Assembly: GCF_002220365.1 (NCBI RefSeq)
Contig: NZ_MTHB01000290.1
Coordinates: 1 to 64,000, forward strand
DNA from: Caballeronia sordidicola
GTDB taxonomy: Bacteria > Pseudomonadota > Gammaproteobacteria > Burkholderiales > Burkholderiaceae
Length of the DNA stretch: 64,000 nucleotides
Direction of reading: 5' to 3'
Under the pieces are notes generated by a model. The model saw only the letters and a program-made list of their open reading frames with translations. It did no database searches and was not told the origin of the DNA. How positions within the stretch are numbered: the stretch's first letter is position 1; every line of letters starts with the position of its first letter. The translations under genes and the position numbers were made by a program. Positions 52,945-61,864 of this stretch are shown here, one piece after another.

Positions 52945-55653
52945 TTAGCCGAGCGCTTTTTCCACAATCTCGCGTACATCGCGTGATTTCACCTTCGACG
53001 CCACCTCTTCCAGCGCCGCATGCGCCTTTTCGCTCAGGGCCGGCGTGTAGCGACGCCATTGTTCCAGCGTGCGAGCCAGGCGCGCAGCCACCTGAGGGTT
53101 CATTGCGTCGAGCGCCGCGACCTGCTCGGCCCAGAACGCGTACCCGGAACCATCCGCTGCGTGGAATTGCGCGGGATTCGCACCGCAGAAGCTGAAAATC
53201 AGCGAGCGGGCGCGATTCGGATTTTTCAGCGTGAACGCCGGGTGTTGCATCAGCTTGCGCACGATGTCGAGCACATTGCGCTTCGGTCCACCGCGTTGCG
53301 TGGCTTGCAGCGCAAACCATTTGTCGATGACGAGCGGCTCTTTCTCGAAGCGTTGGTAGAAGTCGCTGAGCGCGGCGTCCGCGACGCTGGTATCGACGGA
53401 ACCTGACGCGCCCGCCGTCAGCAACGCGGACAACGCAGCCGACCGGTCCGTCATGTTGTTCGCGGCGTCGTACTGGGCGCTCGCCAGTTCGATGGCGCGG
53501 GCGGGGTCGTCGAGCTGGCTCAGGTAGGCGAGGGCAAGATTCTTCAGCCCGCGCTTGCCGGCGTCATCTGGCGTCGCTCGATACTCGCCCGGCGTGCGGT
53601 TCGCTTCGTACACGGCGAGCCAGCGCTCGCGCAGGCCCGTGGCGAGGCGACGGCTGACGAACACGCGTGCCGCGTGAACGGCAGCGGGGTCGGACACCGC
53701 CATCTGCTCTGCAAGATATCCCTCGGATGGCAACATCAGCGCCAGTTCCTGGAATGCCGGCGTAAGCGTGGTGTCGTCGAGTACCTGAGCGAATGCGGAT
53801 ACCACTTGGTCGTCGAGCGTCAGTTCCTCACCTTTCGATGCCCGATCCGCCAGCGCAAGCAGTTCACGGGTGGCGAGGCGCTGGCCGGCTTCCCATCGAT
53901 TGAACGGGTCGCTGTCATGAGCCAGCAAAAACGCGAGCTGCTCGTTGGTGTAGTCGTAATCAACCACCACCGGTGCCGAGAAATTGCGCAGCAACGAGGG
54001 CAACGGCTCTTCGGCGACATCGGCGAACGTGAAGGTTTGTTCCTGTTCCGTGAATTCCAGTACGCGCGTGGTGCCTTGCGGTTCTTTCTCGCCCTCGAGT
54101 TTCAGTGGCAGGTCGGCTCCGCTCTTGCCGATCAGGCCGACCGAGAACGGAATCAGCAGTGGCCCCTTCTGCGTCGCGCGCGCGGCTTCGGACGCTTCGC
54201 CGTACCCTTGCGTGAGCGTCAGCGTGTAACGCTTGGTGGCTGCGTCGTAGCGCGTGCGTACGGTGATGCGGGGCGTGCCCGCCTGGCTGTACCAGCGCTC
54301 GAATTGCGCCAGGTCGCGGCCGTTCGCGTCGGCCATTGCGTGGCGGAAGTCGTCGCAGGTGACCGCTTGGCCATCGTGGCGCTGGAAATACAGGTCCATG
54401 CCGCGCCGGAAACCGTCGCGCCCAAGCAGCGTCTGATACATGCGCACGACTTCCGAGCCTTTTTCATAGACGGTCATCGTGTAGAAGTTGTTGATCTCCA
54501 CGTAGCTTTCGGGGCGCACCGGGTGCGCCATTGGACCCGCGTCCTCGGCGAACTGCATCTGGCGCAGCACGCGCACGTCGTCAATCCGTTTGGTGGCACG
54601 GGCCGCGTCGCTGGCCGCGCCTGGTTCGAGTCCGGCAGCCATGTCGGCGGAGAATTCCTGGTCGCGGAACACGGTCAGGCCTTCTTTCAGGCTCAACTGG
54701 AACCAGTCGCGGCAGGTCACGCGGTTGCCCGTCCAGTTGTGGAAGTACTCATGGCCGACCACCGCTTCAATGTTGCTGAAATCCACGTCCGTAGCCGTTT
54801 CGGGATTCGCGAGCACGTACTTTGTATTGAAGATGTTCAAGCCCTTGTTTTCCATCGCGCCCATGTTGAAGTCGCTCACGGCGACGATCATGAAACGATC
54901 CAGGTCGAGCTCCAGCCCAAAGCGGCGTTCGTCCCATTCGATGGAATGAACCAGCGAATCCATGGCGTGTTGGGTCTTGTCGAGATCGTGAGGTTCGACC
55001 CAGACCTGCAGCAGTTTTTCCTTCCCCGAACCGGTCTTCATGCGCTGCTCGAGCTTGACGAGCTTGCCCGCCACCAGTGCGAACAGATAGCTTGGTTTCT
55101 TGAACGGGTCTTCCCATCGCGCAAAGTGCCGGCCATTTTCCAGATCACCTTCTTCGATCAGGTTGCCGTTTGACAACAGCACCGGGTACGCTTCCTTGTC
55201 CGCCCGCAGCGTGACCGTGTACGTGGCCATGACATCGGGGCGGTCAAGGAAATAGGTGATGCGCCGAAAGCCCTCGGCCTCACATTGCGTAAAGAAATTG
55301 CCGCCCGATACATACAGGCCCGACAAAGTCGTGTTCGCGGCAGCGTTGCACTCGCTTTCCAGCGTCAATTCAAACGCGTCGGGAATATTGCTTACCGACA
55401 AACCGTTCTCAGTGACCCGGACATTCGCATGCGGGCGCCCGTCCAGCGTGGCGCCAATGAACTCCATCTGCTCACCGAGCAACTCCAGCGTCGACGCAGG
55501 CGCGGCGTCCGGGTTGCGGCGCAGGCGCATGGTGTTGCGCACTACCGTGCGGTCGGGGACGAGGTCGAATTCGAGCGCGACGGTTTCAATCAGGAATGCA
55601 GGCGGCGTGTAGTCGGCACGGCGGATTACGGCAGGTGCGGTCGAGTTGGACAT
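52945..55653 (-). CDS. pepN: Aminopeptidase N (M1 family)
   Basis: Cytosolic zinc aminopeptidase of 902 residues, slightly longer than E. coli PepN (870). GAMEN is at 265-269 and the zinc motif HEYFHNW at 301-307, with the third ligand Glu in LKEGLTVFRDQE. A long alpha-helical C-terminal domain follows. It completes peptide breakdown to free amino acids. It is divergent from the DUF4136 lipoprotein gene. Confidence 0.97.
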   Translation of the reverse strand: MSNSTAPAVIRRADYTPPAFLIETVALEFDLVPDRTVVRNTMRLRRNPDAAPASTLELLGEQMEFIGATLDGRPHANVRVTENGLSVSNIPDAFELTLESECNAAANTTLSGLYVSGGNFFTQCEAEGFRRITYFLDRPDVMATYTVTLRADKEAYPVLLSNGNLIEEGDLENGRHFARWEDPFKKPSYLFALVAGKLVKLEQRMKTGSGKEKLLQVWVEPHDLDKTQHAMDSLVHSIEWDERRFGLELDLDRFMIVAVSDFNMGAMENKGLNIFNTKYVLANPETATDVDFSNIEAVVGHEYFHNWTGNRVTCRDWFQLSLKEGLTVFRDQEFSADMAAGLEPGAASDAARATKRIDDVRVLRQMQFAEDAGPMAHPVRPESYVEINNFYTMTVYEKGSEVVRMYQTLLGRDGFRRGMDLYFQRHDGQAVTCDDFRHAMADANGRDLAQFERWYSQAGTPRITVRTRYDAATKRYTLTLTQGYGEASEAARATQKGPLLIPFSVGLIGKSGADLPLKLEGEKEPQGTTRVLEFTEQEQTFTFADVAEEPLPSLLRNFSAPVVVDYDYTNEQLAFLLAHDSDPFNRWEAGQRLATRELLALADRASKGEELTLDDQVVSAFAQVLDDTTLTPAFQELALMLPSEGYLAEQMAVSDPAAVHAARVFVSRRLATGLRERWLAVYEANRTPGEYRATPDDAGKRGLKNLALAYLSQLDDPARAIELASAQYDAANNMTDRSAALSALLTAGASGSVDTSVADAALSDFYQRFEKEPLVIDKWFALQATQRGGPKRNVLDIVRKLMQHPAFTLKNPNRARSLIFSFCGANPAQFHAADGSGYAFWAEQVAALDAMNPQVAARLARTLEQWRRYTPALSEKAHAALEEVASKVKSRDVREIVEKALG

Positions 55654-55906
55654 GGCGGTTCTGATTGAGTTGAGCGGGTGCCTTTGCGTTCCAGGCGGCC
55701 TTGTGTCGGATCATTGTACAAAGGCTCGCGGGATCGTGCGCTCGATTCAGGGTCGGCCGAATGGCCTGTTTCCCGAACTTCGCCCACCTGCAACGGTCTT
55801 TGAACAGATGGAATCAGGCGGTTTTCGTGCGGTGCGTGCGACACTTCACGATTGCTGTCTTACACATGACATCGCAGCAAAAATCAACAAGACAATGAGG
55901 TCGGCC

Positions 55907-56653
55907 ATGACGTTGGGACGGTTGTACGGGCAATGGAAGGGTGCGGCGCGTGTGTTGCTCATTGCGGGTTTCACGTTGCTCGGAGGGTGTACGACCTACG
56001 TTCAGACGCAGGTGGCGGCGTTCTCCGACTGGTCCGGGACTGACGCCACGCGAACCTATGCGTTCGCGCGCTCGGCGTCGCAGCAAAACAGCATTGAGCA
56101 GAAAACGTACGAAGTGCTCGCGGCGAACGAGCTTGCGACCCATTCGTTCAAGCGGGTTCCCGACGCCAGCGCACGGTATCTCGTGGAATTGTCGTACTCC
56201 ATTCGTGGCGACATGGTCACTGTGCGCCAGCCTGTCTATTACGATCCATGGCCCATGTACGGCGGCTGGTACGGCCGGCCGTACGGATGGGGCGGATACG
56301 GTGGATACGGTGGGTGGGGAGGTTGGGATATGGGACCGGCGGGTTATGTCGACCAAAGCTACCCGATCTTCGTCCACTCGCTACAGATCCGCATGACCGA
56401 GCGTGAAAGCGGACGCGAAGTGTACAAAGTGACGGCGAGCAATTCAGGCGGCGAGTCGTCGCTTGTCCGGGCGATGCCTTATCTGATCCGCAGCGCGCTT
56501 GCGGATTTTCCGCTGGGCAACGGCACCGTGCGCACGGTGAAAATCCCGCTCGATAAGACGGGCGGTGTCAGCAATGACGCGCCGGTTGCGGTAGGGGCGG
56601 CCGAGAAGGCGACCGCCCCAGCGCCCGTTCCAGGACCGGTGCCCGTTCAGTAG
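55907..56653 (+). CDS. DUF4136-type lipoprotein
   Basis: The ATG at 55907 follows GAGGTCGGCC (ATG 55895 is the in-frame alternative) and gives 248 residues. The lipobox is LLGGC (Cys about 28). The domain TRTYAFARSASQQNS and LVELSYSIRGDMV fits DUF4136 outer-membrane lipoproteins. A central run GWGGYGGYGGWGGW is Gly/Tyr/Trp-rich and likely flexible. Function is unknown. It lies 193 bp before the phosphonate cluster and is probably independent of it. Confidence 0.85.
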   Translation: MTLGRLYGQWKGAARVLLIAGFTLLGGCTTYVQTQVAAFSDWSGTDATRTYAFARSASQQNSIEQKTYEVLAANELATHSFKRVPDASARYLVELSYSIRGDMVTVRQPVYYDPWPMYGGWYGRPYGWGGYGGYGGWGGWDMGPAGYVDQSYPIFVHSLQIRMTERESGREVYKVTASNSGGESSLVRAMPYLIRSALADFPLGNGTVRTVKIPLDKTGGVSNDAPVAVGAAEKATAPAPVPGPVPVQ

Positions 56654-56810
56654 CCGTCAAGCCGGCGCAGTTTAGGTCCGGTTTGAGAAAAATTTACCGC
56701 TACGGAGGCTGACCGAATGATTCAATCGCGGCCTTCGTTGCATCCCACGAAACACTCAAATTCCGGTTAAAAACCCGCTTTCCTACAGGCATATGGCGGA
56801 GTGACCTTGT

Positions 56811-56849
56811 ATGCAATTAAATTCGAAACGAGATATATTTCGAGGATGA
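56811..56849 (+). CDS. Possible 12-codon leader ORF coupled to the phosphonate operon
   Basis: ATG at 56811, preceded by GGAG (56798-56801), reads MQLNSKRDIFRG and ends with TGA that overlaps the next gene's ATG (ATGA at 56846-56849). The next gene has no ribosome-binding site at proper spacing of its own, so it may depend on this leader for initiation. Very short; only the arrangement supports it. Confidence 0.35.
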   Translation: MQLNSKRDIFRG

Positions 56850-57550
56850 ACAAACCCCGCAACGCTAAACACCATGCGCTTCCTGAGCCCGCAACCTGGG
56901 ATGCGCGGCTCGCTCGGCGCCTCGTTACACCGCTCATCGGCACCCCGATTACTCCGAATCACCTGACCACTCTGCGCTTGCTGATTGGCATTGCCGGCGC
57001 CTATTACCTGTCGGTCGGCAGTTTCTGGTCATGCAGTCTCGGCGCCTTGCTGGTCGCGCTCTCTAATTTCGTCGACCATACAGACGGAGAGCTTGCGCGG
57101 ATTAGCGGGCAATCGAGCAAGATCGGTCATCTTTACGATCTTGCGTGCGATTCGGTGGTGACCGTGCTGCTGTTCGTGGGCCTCGGGTTTTATGTGAGCG
57201 TGCATCATCCGGCCATGATTGTGCCGGCTGAATGGCTTGGCGGGATTGCGGGCGTCGCCGTCGCGCTGATCTTCTTCCTGCGCATGCGGATCGAATCGAT
57301 GGCTGGCAAGAGCGGCACGAAGCAGGCCTCCATGGCGGGTTTCGAGACCGAAGACGTCTTGTATTTGCTGCCGGTGGTGACGCTGCTCAACGGCATGACG
57401 CCGTTCCTGGTGGCGGCTTCTATTGGCGCGCCGTTGTTTGCCGTCTGGGTGGTCGTGGATTACAAGCGCGCAGTGCGGCGTTTTGCCCGGGCCACGGCGG
57501 GCAACAAAGATACTGATGGTCAAGATCAAGATTTGCAGGCTGTTCAATGA
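56846..57550 (+). CDS. CDP-alcohol phosphatidyltransferase
   Basis: Inner-membrane enzyme that joins a CDP- or CMP-activated group to an alcohol. The 234 residues (ATG 56846) have about five to six helices and a perfect family motif D-G-x2-A-R-x8-G-x3-D-x3-D: Asp80, Gly81, Ala84, Arg85, Gly94, Asp98 and Asp102. Substrates are not fixed by sequence. Next to phosphonate genes and nucleotidyltransferases, the natural guess is transfer of a phosphonate from its CMP form to diacylglycerol, or of a phosphatidyl group to a phosphonate alcohol. GTG at 56801 would add 15 residues. It overlaps the oxygenase start by four bases. Confidence 0.9.
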   Translation: MNKPRNAKHHALPEPATWDARLARRLVTPLIGTPITPNHLTTLRLLIGIAGAYYLSVGSFWSCSLGALLVALSNFVDHTDGELARISGQSSKIGHLYDLACDSVVTVLLFVGLGFYVSVHHPAMIVPAEWLGGIAGVAVALIFFLRMRIESMAGKSGTKQASMAGFETEDVLYLLPVVTLLNGMTPFLVAASIGAPLFAVWVVVDYKRAVRRFARATAGNKDTDGQDQDLQAVQ

Positions 57551-58365
57551 ATTCATCTGTCGATTCCCTCTCCACGCGTGCGTTTGGCGGCCAGTCCGCT
57601 GAGCGCAAGAACCTTCATGCTCTCGACGAAACCCTGGCCGCGCATCTTCAGCGCCTGTCTCCCGAGCACCAGACCGCGAATTTGCACGAAACGTTCGATA
57701 GTCAGGGCGCGTTCCTCTATCTGGATGGCTTTCTGCCGCGCGAGTTCACCGAGAAGCTGGTCGCTGCTGTCCATGCCGTCACGCCCGCGATCAACCGCAA
57801 CTATTTGCCGGGACACAAGCAGGGCGGCAGCGTCAGCCGTCACGCGATCGACGAACTCGCGCCGTTCATCGCCGAGTTGTACCGGTCGCCAGCGCTGATT
57901 GGCTGGCTGGAGAAAATCAGCGGCGACACGCTGCAGGAATCGCCCGCCGACGATCCGCACGCGTACGCGCTGTATTTCTATACGAAGGCGGGTGACCATA
58001 TCGGCTGGCACTACGACACCTCTTACTACGAAGGCCGCCGTTATACGCTTCTGCTCGGCGTGATGGACGATTCGTCGTGCCGTCTCGACTACGAGCTGCA
58101 CACTCGCACGCCGGAGATTCCCGACCAACCGGGTTCGGTGCAGATTCCGCCGGGCGGCCTGGTTTTCTTCGATGGCGACAAGCTGCGTCATCGCATCACG
58201 CCGGCTCGCGCGAACGAATTCCGCGTGTCGCTGACATTCGAGTACGTCACGAATCCGAACATGCGGCCGTGGCAGCGCTTTATCTCGAACATGAAGGACT
58301 CGATCGCGTACTTCGGCTTCGGGCAGGTTTTCCGCCGCAAAGGCGGGAAGAACGGCGAAGCATGA
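57547..58365 (+). CDS. 2-Oxoglutarate/Fe(II)-dependent oxygenase
   Basis: The 272 residues hold the double-stranded beta-helix metal site: His155 and Asp157 (GWHYDTS), His215 (LRHRI), and Arg226 (FRVSL) for 2-oxoglutarate. The prolyl-hydroxylase-like layout suggests hydroxylation of a small molecule or lipid. In this operon it could hydroxylate the phosphonate headgroup (1-hydroxy-2-aminoethylphosphonate is known in some bacterial sphingolipids) or an acyl chain. Overlaps at both ends (ATGA with both neighbours) show it is an integral member. Confidence 0.9.
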   Translation: MNSSVDSLSTRAFGGQSAERKNLHALDETLAAHLQRLSPEHQTANLHETFDSQGAFLYLDGFLPREFTEKLVAAVHAVTPAINRNYLPGHKQGGSVSRHAIDELAPFIAELYRSPALIGWLEKISGDTLQESPADDPHAYALYFYTKAGDHIGWHYDTSYYEGRRYTLLLGVMDDSSCRLDYELHTRTPEIPDQPGSVQIPPGGLVFFDGDKLRHRITPARANEFRVSLTFEYVTNPNMRPWQRFISNMKDSIAYFGFGQVFRRKGGKNGEA

Positions 58366-59369
58366 GCCGCGCCGGAACGGTCCTCCTGTCGCTCGGCGTG
58401 GTGTTGTTCATCGCGCTGCTTGGCTGGCAGGGCTTCGGTTCCGTCGCGGCCGCGCTCGCGGCTGCAGGCTGGGGCCTGCTCGCGGTGGCGGCGTTCCATC
58501 TGCTGCCTGTCGTGATCGACGCGCTGGCTATCGAAACGCTCTTTCCCCGCAATGAACGCGATGTGAGCTTGCGCGACGCGCTGTTCGCGCGCTGGACCGG
58601 TGAGTCGGTGAATAGCCTGATGCCGGCCGGACAGATCGGCGGTCCGATGTTGATGGTGCGTTATCTCTCGCAGCGCGGCATGCGGGCGCGCGACGCCGCG
58701 GCAGTCATCACCGTCAGCACGACCATGCAATCCGTCGGACAAATGATCTTCGCAATGATCGGTCTCGCGCTGCTGAGTAGCTACGCGTCGGGCGTGGGCA
58801 TGCTCCTGCCGGTGCTGGTCGTGATCGTGGTGTGCTCGCTGATGGTCATTGGGTTTTTCTTCGCACAGCGCAAGGGTTTGTTCGCCCGCGCGACGCGGTT
58901 TGCTTCGCAATTTGCAGCGCGTTTTTCGAAGAAACGCGACTGGTCGTCGCTGGTGTCGCGCGCGGAAGCGGTGGACACCGCCGTGCTCGAACTCTACAAA
59001 AAGCCTGGCCCGGTGGCGGCGAGTTTTGCGTTGAGTTTGCTAGGCTGGTTCGTGGGTACTGGCGAAGTGTGGCTTGCGTTGCATTTGCTGGGCTCGCCGG
59101 TCGGCTGGGCTGAAGCGCTCATGCTGGAAAGTCTCGGCCAGGCCATTCGGGGCGCGGCGTTCTTCATTCCCGGTTCGCTAGGCGTGCAGGAGGGCGGCTA
59201 CTTGCTGCTCGCGCGTCTTATCGGCTTGCCGCCGGAGGCCGCGCTCGCGCTATCGTTAGCGAAGCGTGCGCGGGAATTACTGCTCGGCCTGCCGGGTATC
59301 GTTTATCTGCATTTCGCTGAAAAGGGCTGGCAGCGCCGTCGTCTCGCGCGCGTGCCGGAAATCGAATAA
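58362..59369 (+). CDS. HpnL-like integral membrane protein (flippase-like, LPG-synthase TM superfamily)
   Basis: The ATG at 58362 overlaps the oxygenase stop and gives 335 residues with about eight helices. The conserved block SLMPAGQIGGPMLMVRYL and the C-terminal GSLGVQEGGYLLL place it with HpnL and the transmembrane half of lysylphosphatidylglycerol synthases. Members are thought to flip or traffic lipids, or act near hopanoid synthesis. No hopanoid gene is present here, so lipid movement or modification linked to the phosphonate product is my inference. Confidence 0.88.
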   Translation: MSRAGTVLLSLGVVLFIALLGWQGFGSVAAALAAAGWGLLAVAAFHLLPVVIDALAIETLFPRNERDVSLRDALFARWTGESVNSLMPAGQIGGPMLMVRYLSQRGMRARDAAAVITVSTTMQSVGQMIFAMIGLALLSSYASGVGMLLPVLVVIVVCSLMVIGFFFAQRKGLFARATRFASQFAARFSKKRDWSSLVSRAEAVDTAVLELYKKPGPVAASFALSLLGWFVGTGEVWLALHLLGSPVGWAEALMLESLGQAIRGAAFFIPGSLGVQEGGYLLLARLIGLPPEAALALSLAKRARELLLGLPGIVYLHFAEKGWQRRRLARVPEIE

Positions 59370-59390
59370 AGCATCACCGATAGGATCAAC

Positions 59391-60158
59391 ATGCGCGCAA
59401 TTATTCTTGCCGCCGGGATGGGTTTGCGCCTGGTTCAGCCGGAAGGGCAGCAAAAGCCGAAGTGCCTGCTGCGTTTCGGCGAGTCGTCGCTGCTCGAGCG
59501 CCATCTGCAACTGCTGAAGACAGTGGGCGTTGACGAAATCGTCTTTGTGCTCGGCTTCAAGCATGAACAAGTGGAAGCGGAACTCGCCGCGATCGACTGG
59601 AAACCGCATACGGAAGTGGTCGTGAACCGCGAGTTTTCGCTCGGCAGCGTGCTGTCCGTGCACACGGCGGCCGAAGCGCTGACCCGTGGCGGTGACGTGC
59701 TGCTGATGGACGCCGACGTGCTCTACGACGAACGCATTCTCGAGCCGCTGGTGGCGGGTGCGGGACCGGTGAATCGCTTGTTGATCGACCGTGATTTCGA
59801 AGCCGGCGATGAACCCGTGAAACTGTGCGTTGCGAATGGCGTGCCGGTGGAATTGCGCAAGCAAGTGTTGGCGGACCTGCAGTTCGACGTGATCGGCGAG
59901 TCGGTGGGATTTTTCCGCTTCGACGAAACGGCGGCGCGGCGTCTGGCCGAACTCGTCGCGGGGTATGTCGCGACGGGCCGTGCCAACTTGCCGCACGAGG
60001 AAGCCGTACGCGATCTGCTGCTGGAACGTAGCCAGGTATTCGACGTGGCCGATGTAACCGGCGCGCCTTGGATAGAAATCGATTTTCAGAACGACGTTAA
60101 ACGCGCGGCCGACGAAGTCATGCCGCAACTGCGTCAGCTTGCAGGAGCCCTACGATGA
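59391..60158 (+). CDS. NTP transferase (phosphonate cytidylyltransferase candidate)
   Basis: The 255-residue cytosolic protein begins [12 protein letters not shown], the nucleotide-binding loop of sugar-phosphate nucleotidyltransferases. [21 protein letters not shown] and the metal-binding Asp-x-Asp in [11 protein letters not shown] follow. It resembles LicC/PntC-type cytidylyltransferases that make CDP-choline or CMP-aminoethylphosphonate. Its stop overlaps the pepM start by four bases, which supports activation of the phosphonate. Substrate is inferred, not shown. Confidence 0.88.
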   Translation: MRAIILAAGMGLRLVQPEGQQKPKCLLRFGESSLLERHLQLLKTVGVDEIVFVLGFKHEQVEAELAAIDWKPHTEVVVNREFSLGSVLSVHTAAEALTRGGDVLLMDADVLYDERILEPLVAGAGPVNRLLIDRDFEAGDEPVKLCVANGVPVELRKQVLADLQFDVIGESVGFFRFDETAARRLAELVAGYVATGRANLPHEEAVRDLLLERSQVFDVADVTGAPWIEIDFQNDVKRAADEVMPQLRQLAGALR

Positions 60159-61864
60159 ACGCACCGTATCAACTACCCGCTGCCTATGCCCGCAGCCTTC
60201 GCCTGCGCGAGATGCTGCAGAGCAATCAGCTCGAATTCCTGATGGAAGCGCATAACGGCCTGTCCGCGCGCATTGTGAAGGAAGCCGGTTTCAAGGCGAT
60301 CTGGGGATCGGGACTTACGATCTCCGCGCAGTTCGGCGTGCGTGATAACAACGAAGCGAGCTGGACCCAGGTGGTCGACACGCTCGAGTTCATGGCGGAC
60401 GCGAGCGACCTGCCTATCCTGCTGGACGGCGACACCGGCTACGGCAACTTCAACAACGTCCGCCGGCTGGTGAAGAAGCTGGAGCAGCGCGGCATTGCCG
60501 GCGTGTGTATCGAAGACAAGCAGTTTCCGAAGACCAATAGTTTCCTTAACGGCGAGCGTCAGCCGCTCGCCGAGATGGACGAATTCTGCGGCAAGATCAA
60601 GGCTGGCAAGGACTCGCAAAGCGATCCAAATTTCTCCATCGTTGCGCGCGTGGAAGCGTTGATCGCGGGCTGGGGCATGGAAGAGGCGTTGAAGCGTGCG
60701 GAGGCTTACCGCCAGGCCGGCGCGGACGCCATCCTGATTCACAGCAAGCTGTCCAAGCCCGACGAAATCCTCACGTTCGCACGCGAATGGGCCGGCCGCG
60801 GTCCGCTCGTGATCGTGCCGACCAAGTACTACAGCACGCCGACCGATGTGTTCCGTCAAGCCGGCATCAGCACGGTGATCTGGGCGAACCATTTGCTGCG
60901 CGGCGCCGCGTCGACCATGCAGGCGATCGCGAAGGAAATCCACAGCAGCGAGACGCTCGTGAACGTGGAAGACCGAGTGGCGACGGTGAACGAAATCTTC
61001 CGTCTCCAGGACGCCGAGGAATATTCAACCGCTGAAAGCGTGTATCTGTCGTCGGCAAGTGCTTCGCGCAATGCCGTCGTGCTGGCGGCAAGCCGGGGCG
61101 CGGGGCTGGAAGCCGTTACCGCCGATAAACCCAAGGTCATGCTGCCGATCGCGGGCAAGCCGCTGCTGCGCCGTCTGGTTGAAGCGTTCAAGAAGGAAGG
61201 CATCAACGACATTACGGTGGTCGGCGGTTATCGCGCTGATGCCATCGATACATCGGGGATCCGGCTGGTCGTGAACGAGAAACATGAGCAGACGGGCGAA
61301 CTGGCGTCGCTGGCATGCGCCGCGAAATCGTTCACCGCGGACACCGTGATCTCCTACGGCGATCTCTTGTTCCGCAGCTACATTCTTCGCGATCTGGTGG
61401 AGTCGGACAGCGACTTCTGCGTGGTCGTGGATTCGTCGCAGACGCCGGCGACCGGGGTGTCATCGACGGATTTTGCGTATTGCTCCACCGCGGACGACCG
61501 CGCGTTGTTCGGGCAAAAGGTCTGGCTCGAAAGCGTGACGAGCTCGGCAGGTCCGGCGGGTTCTGCAATTGCGAAGACGCCGCAAGGCCGCTGGATGGGT
61601 CTGCTCAACGTGCGCGGCGCAGGCCGGGAACGCCTGGTCGCCATGCTCGAAAAGCTGCAGCAACGCGATGACTTCGACAAGCTCGACATGGCCGCGCTGC
61701 TCAACGCGCTGGTGGCTGCGGACGAAAAGATCGAAGTGCAGTATGTGCACGGTCACTGGCGCGGCGTGAACGACCTGGACGAGTTGCGTCAGGCCGGCGA
61801 TTTCGCCCACGGACAAGCACCGTACGGATCGAACGGCTCGGGCTCCTCGGAGGCCGGCGCGTGA
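60155..61864 (+). CDS. pepM: Phosphoenolpyruvate mutase fused to a nucleotidyltransferase domain
   Basis: The N-terminal ~295 residues are PEP mutase, which forms the C-P bond by turning PEP into phosphonopyruvate. The diagnostic loop [10 protein letters not shown] (120-129) is intact and separates true mutases from isocitrate-lyase relatives; DGDTGYGN (91-98) binds Mg2+. Residues ~306-550 are a second NTP-transferase domain ([12 protein letters not shown], then [18 protein letters not shown]). In it the usual AAGxG loop is AASRGAG, as in other PepM fusions. The total is 569 residues. The stop overlaps the ppd GTG start. It is the marker gene of phosphonate synthesis. Confidence 0.95.
   Translation: MNAPYQLPAAYARSLRLREMLQSNQLEFLMEAHNGLSARIVKEAGFKAIWGSGLTISAQFGVRDNNEASWTQVVDTLEFMADASDLPILLDGDTGYGNFNNVRRLVKKLEQRGIAGVCIEDKQFPKTNSFLNGERQPLAEMDEFCGKIKAGKDSQSDPNFSIVARVEALIAGWGMEEALKRAEAYRQAGADAILIHSKLSKPDEILTFAREWAGRGPLVIVPTKYYSTPTDVFRQAGISTVIWANHLLRGAASTMQAIAKEIHSSETLVNVEDRVATVNEIFRLQDAEEYSTAESVYLSSASASRNAVVLAASRGAGLEAVTADKPKVMLPIAGKPLLRRLVEAFKKEGINDITVVGGYRADAIDTSGIRLVVNEKHEQTGELASLACAAKSFTADTVISYGDLLFRSYILRDLVESDSDFCVVVDSSQTPATGVSSTDFAYCSTADDRALFGQKVWLESVTSSAGPAGSAIAKTPQGRWMGLLNVRGAGRERLVAMLEKLQQRDDFDKLDMAALLNALVAADEKIEVQYVHGHWRGVNDLDELRQAGDFAHGQAPYGSNGSGSSEAGA

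Noticed and set aside
53674-55173. 499-codon plus-strand frame opposite pepN
   Set aside because: Shadow of pepN; no domain, no ribosome-binding site, composition biased to Arg, Gln, Val and His.
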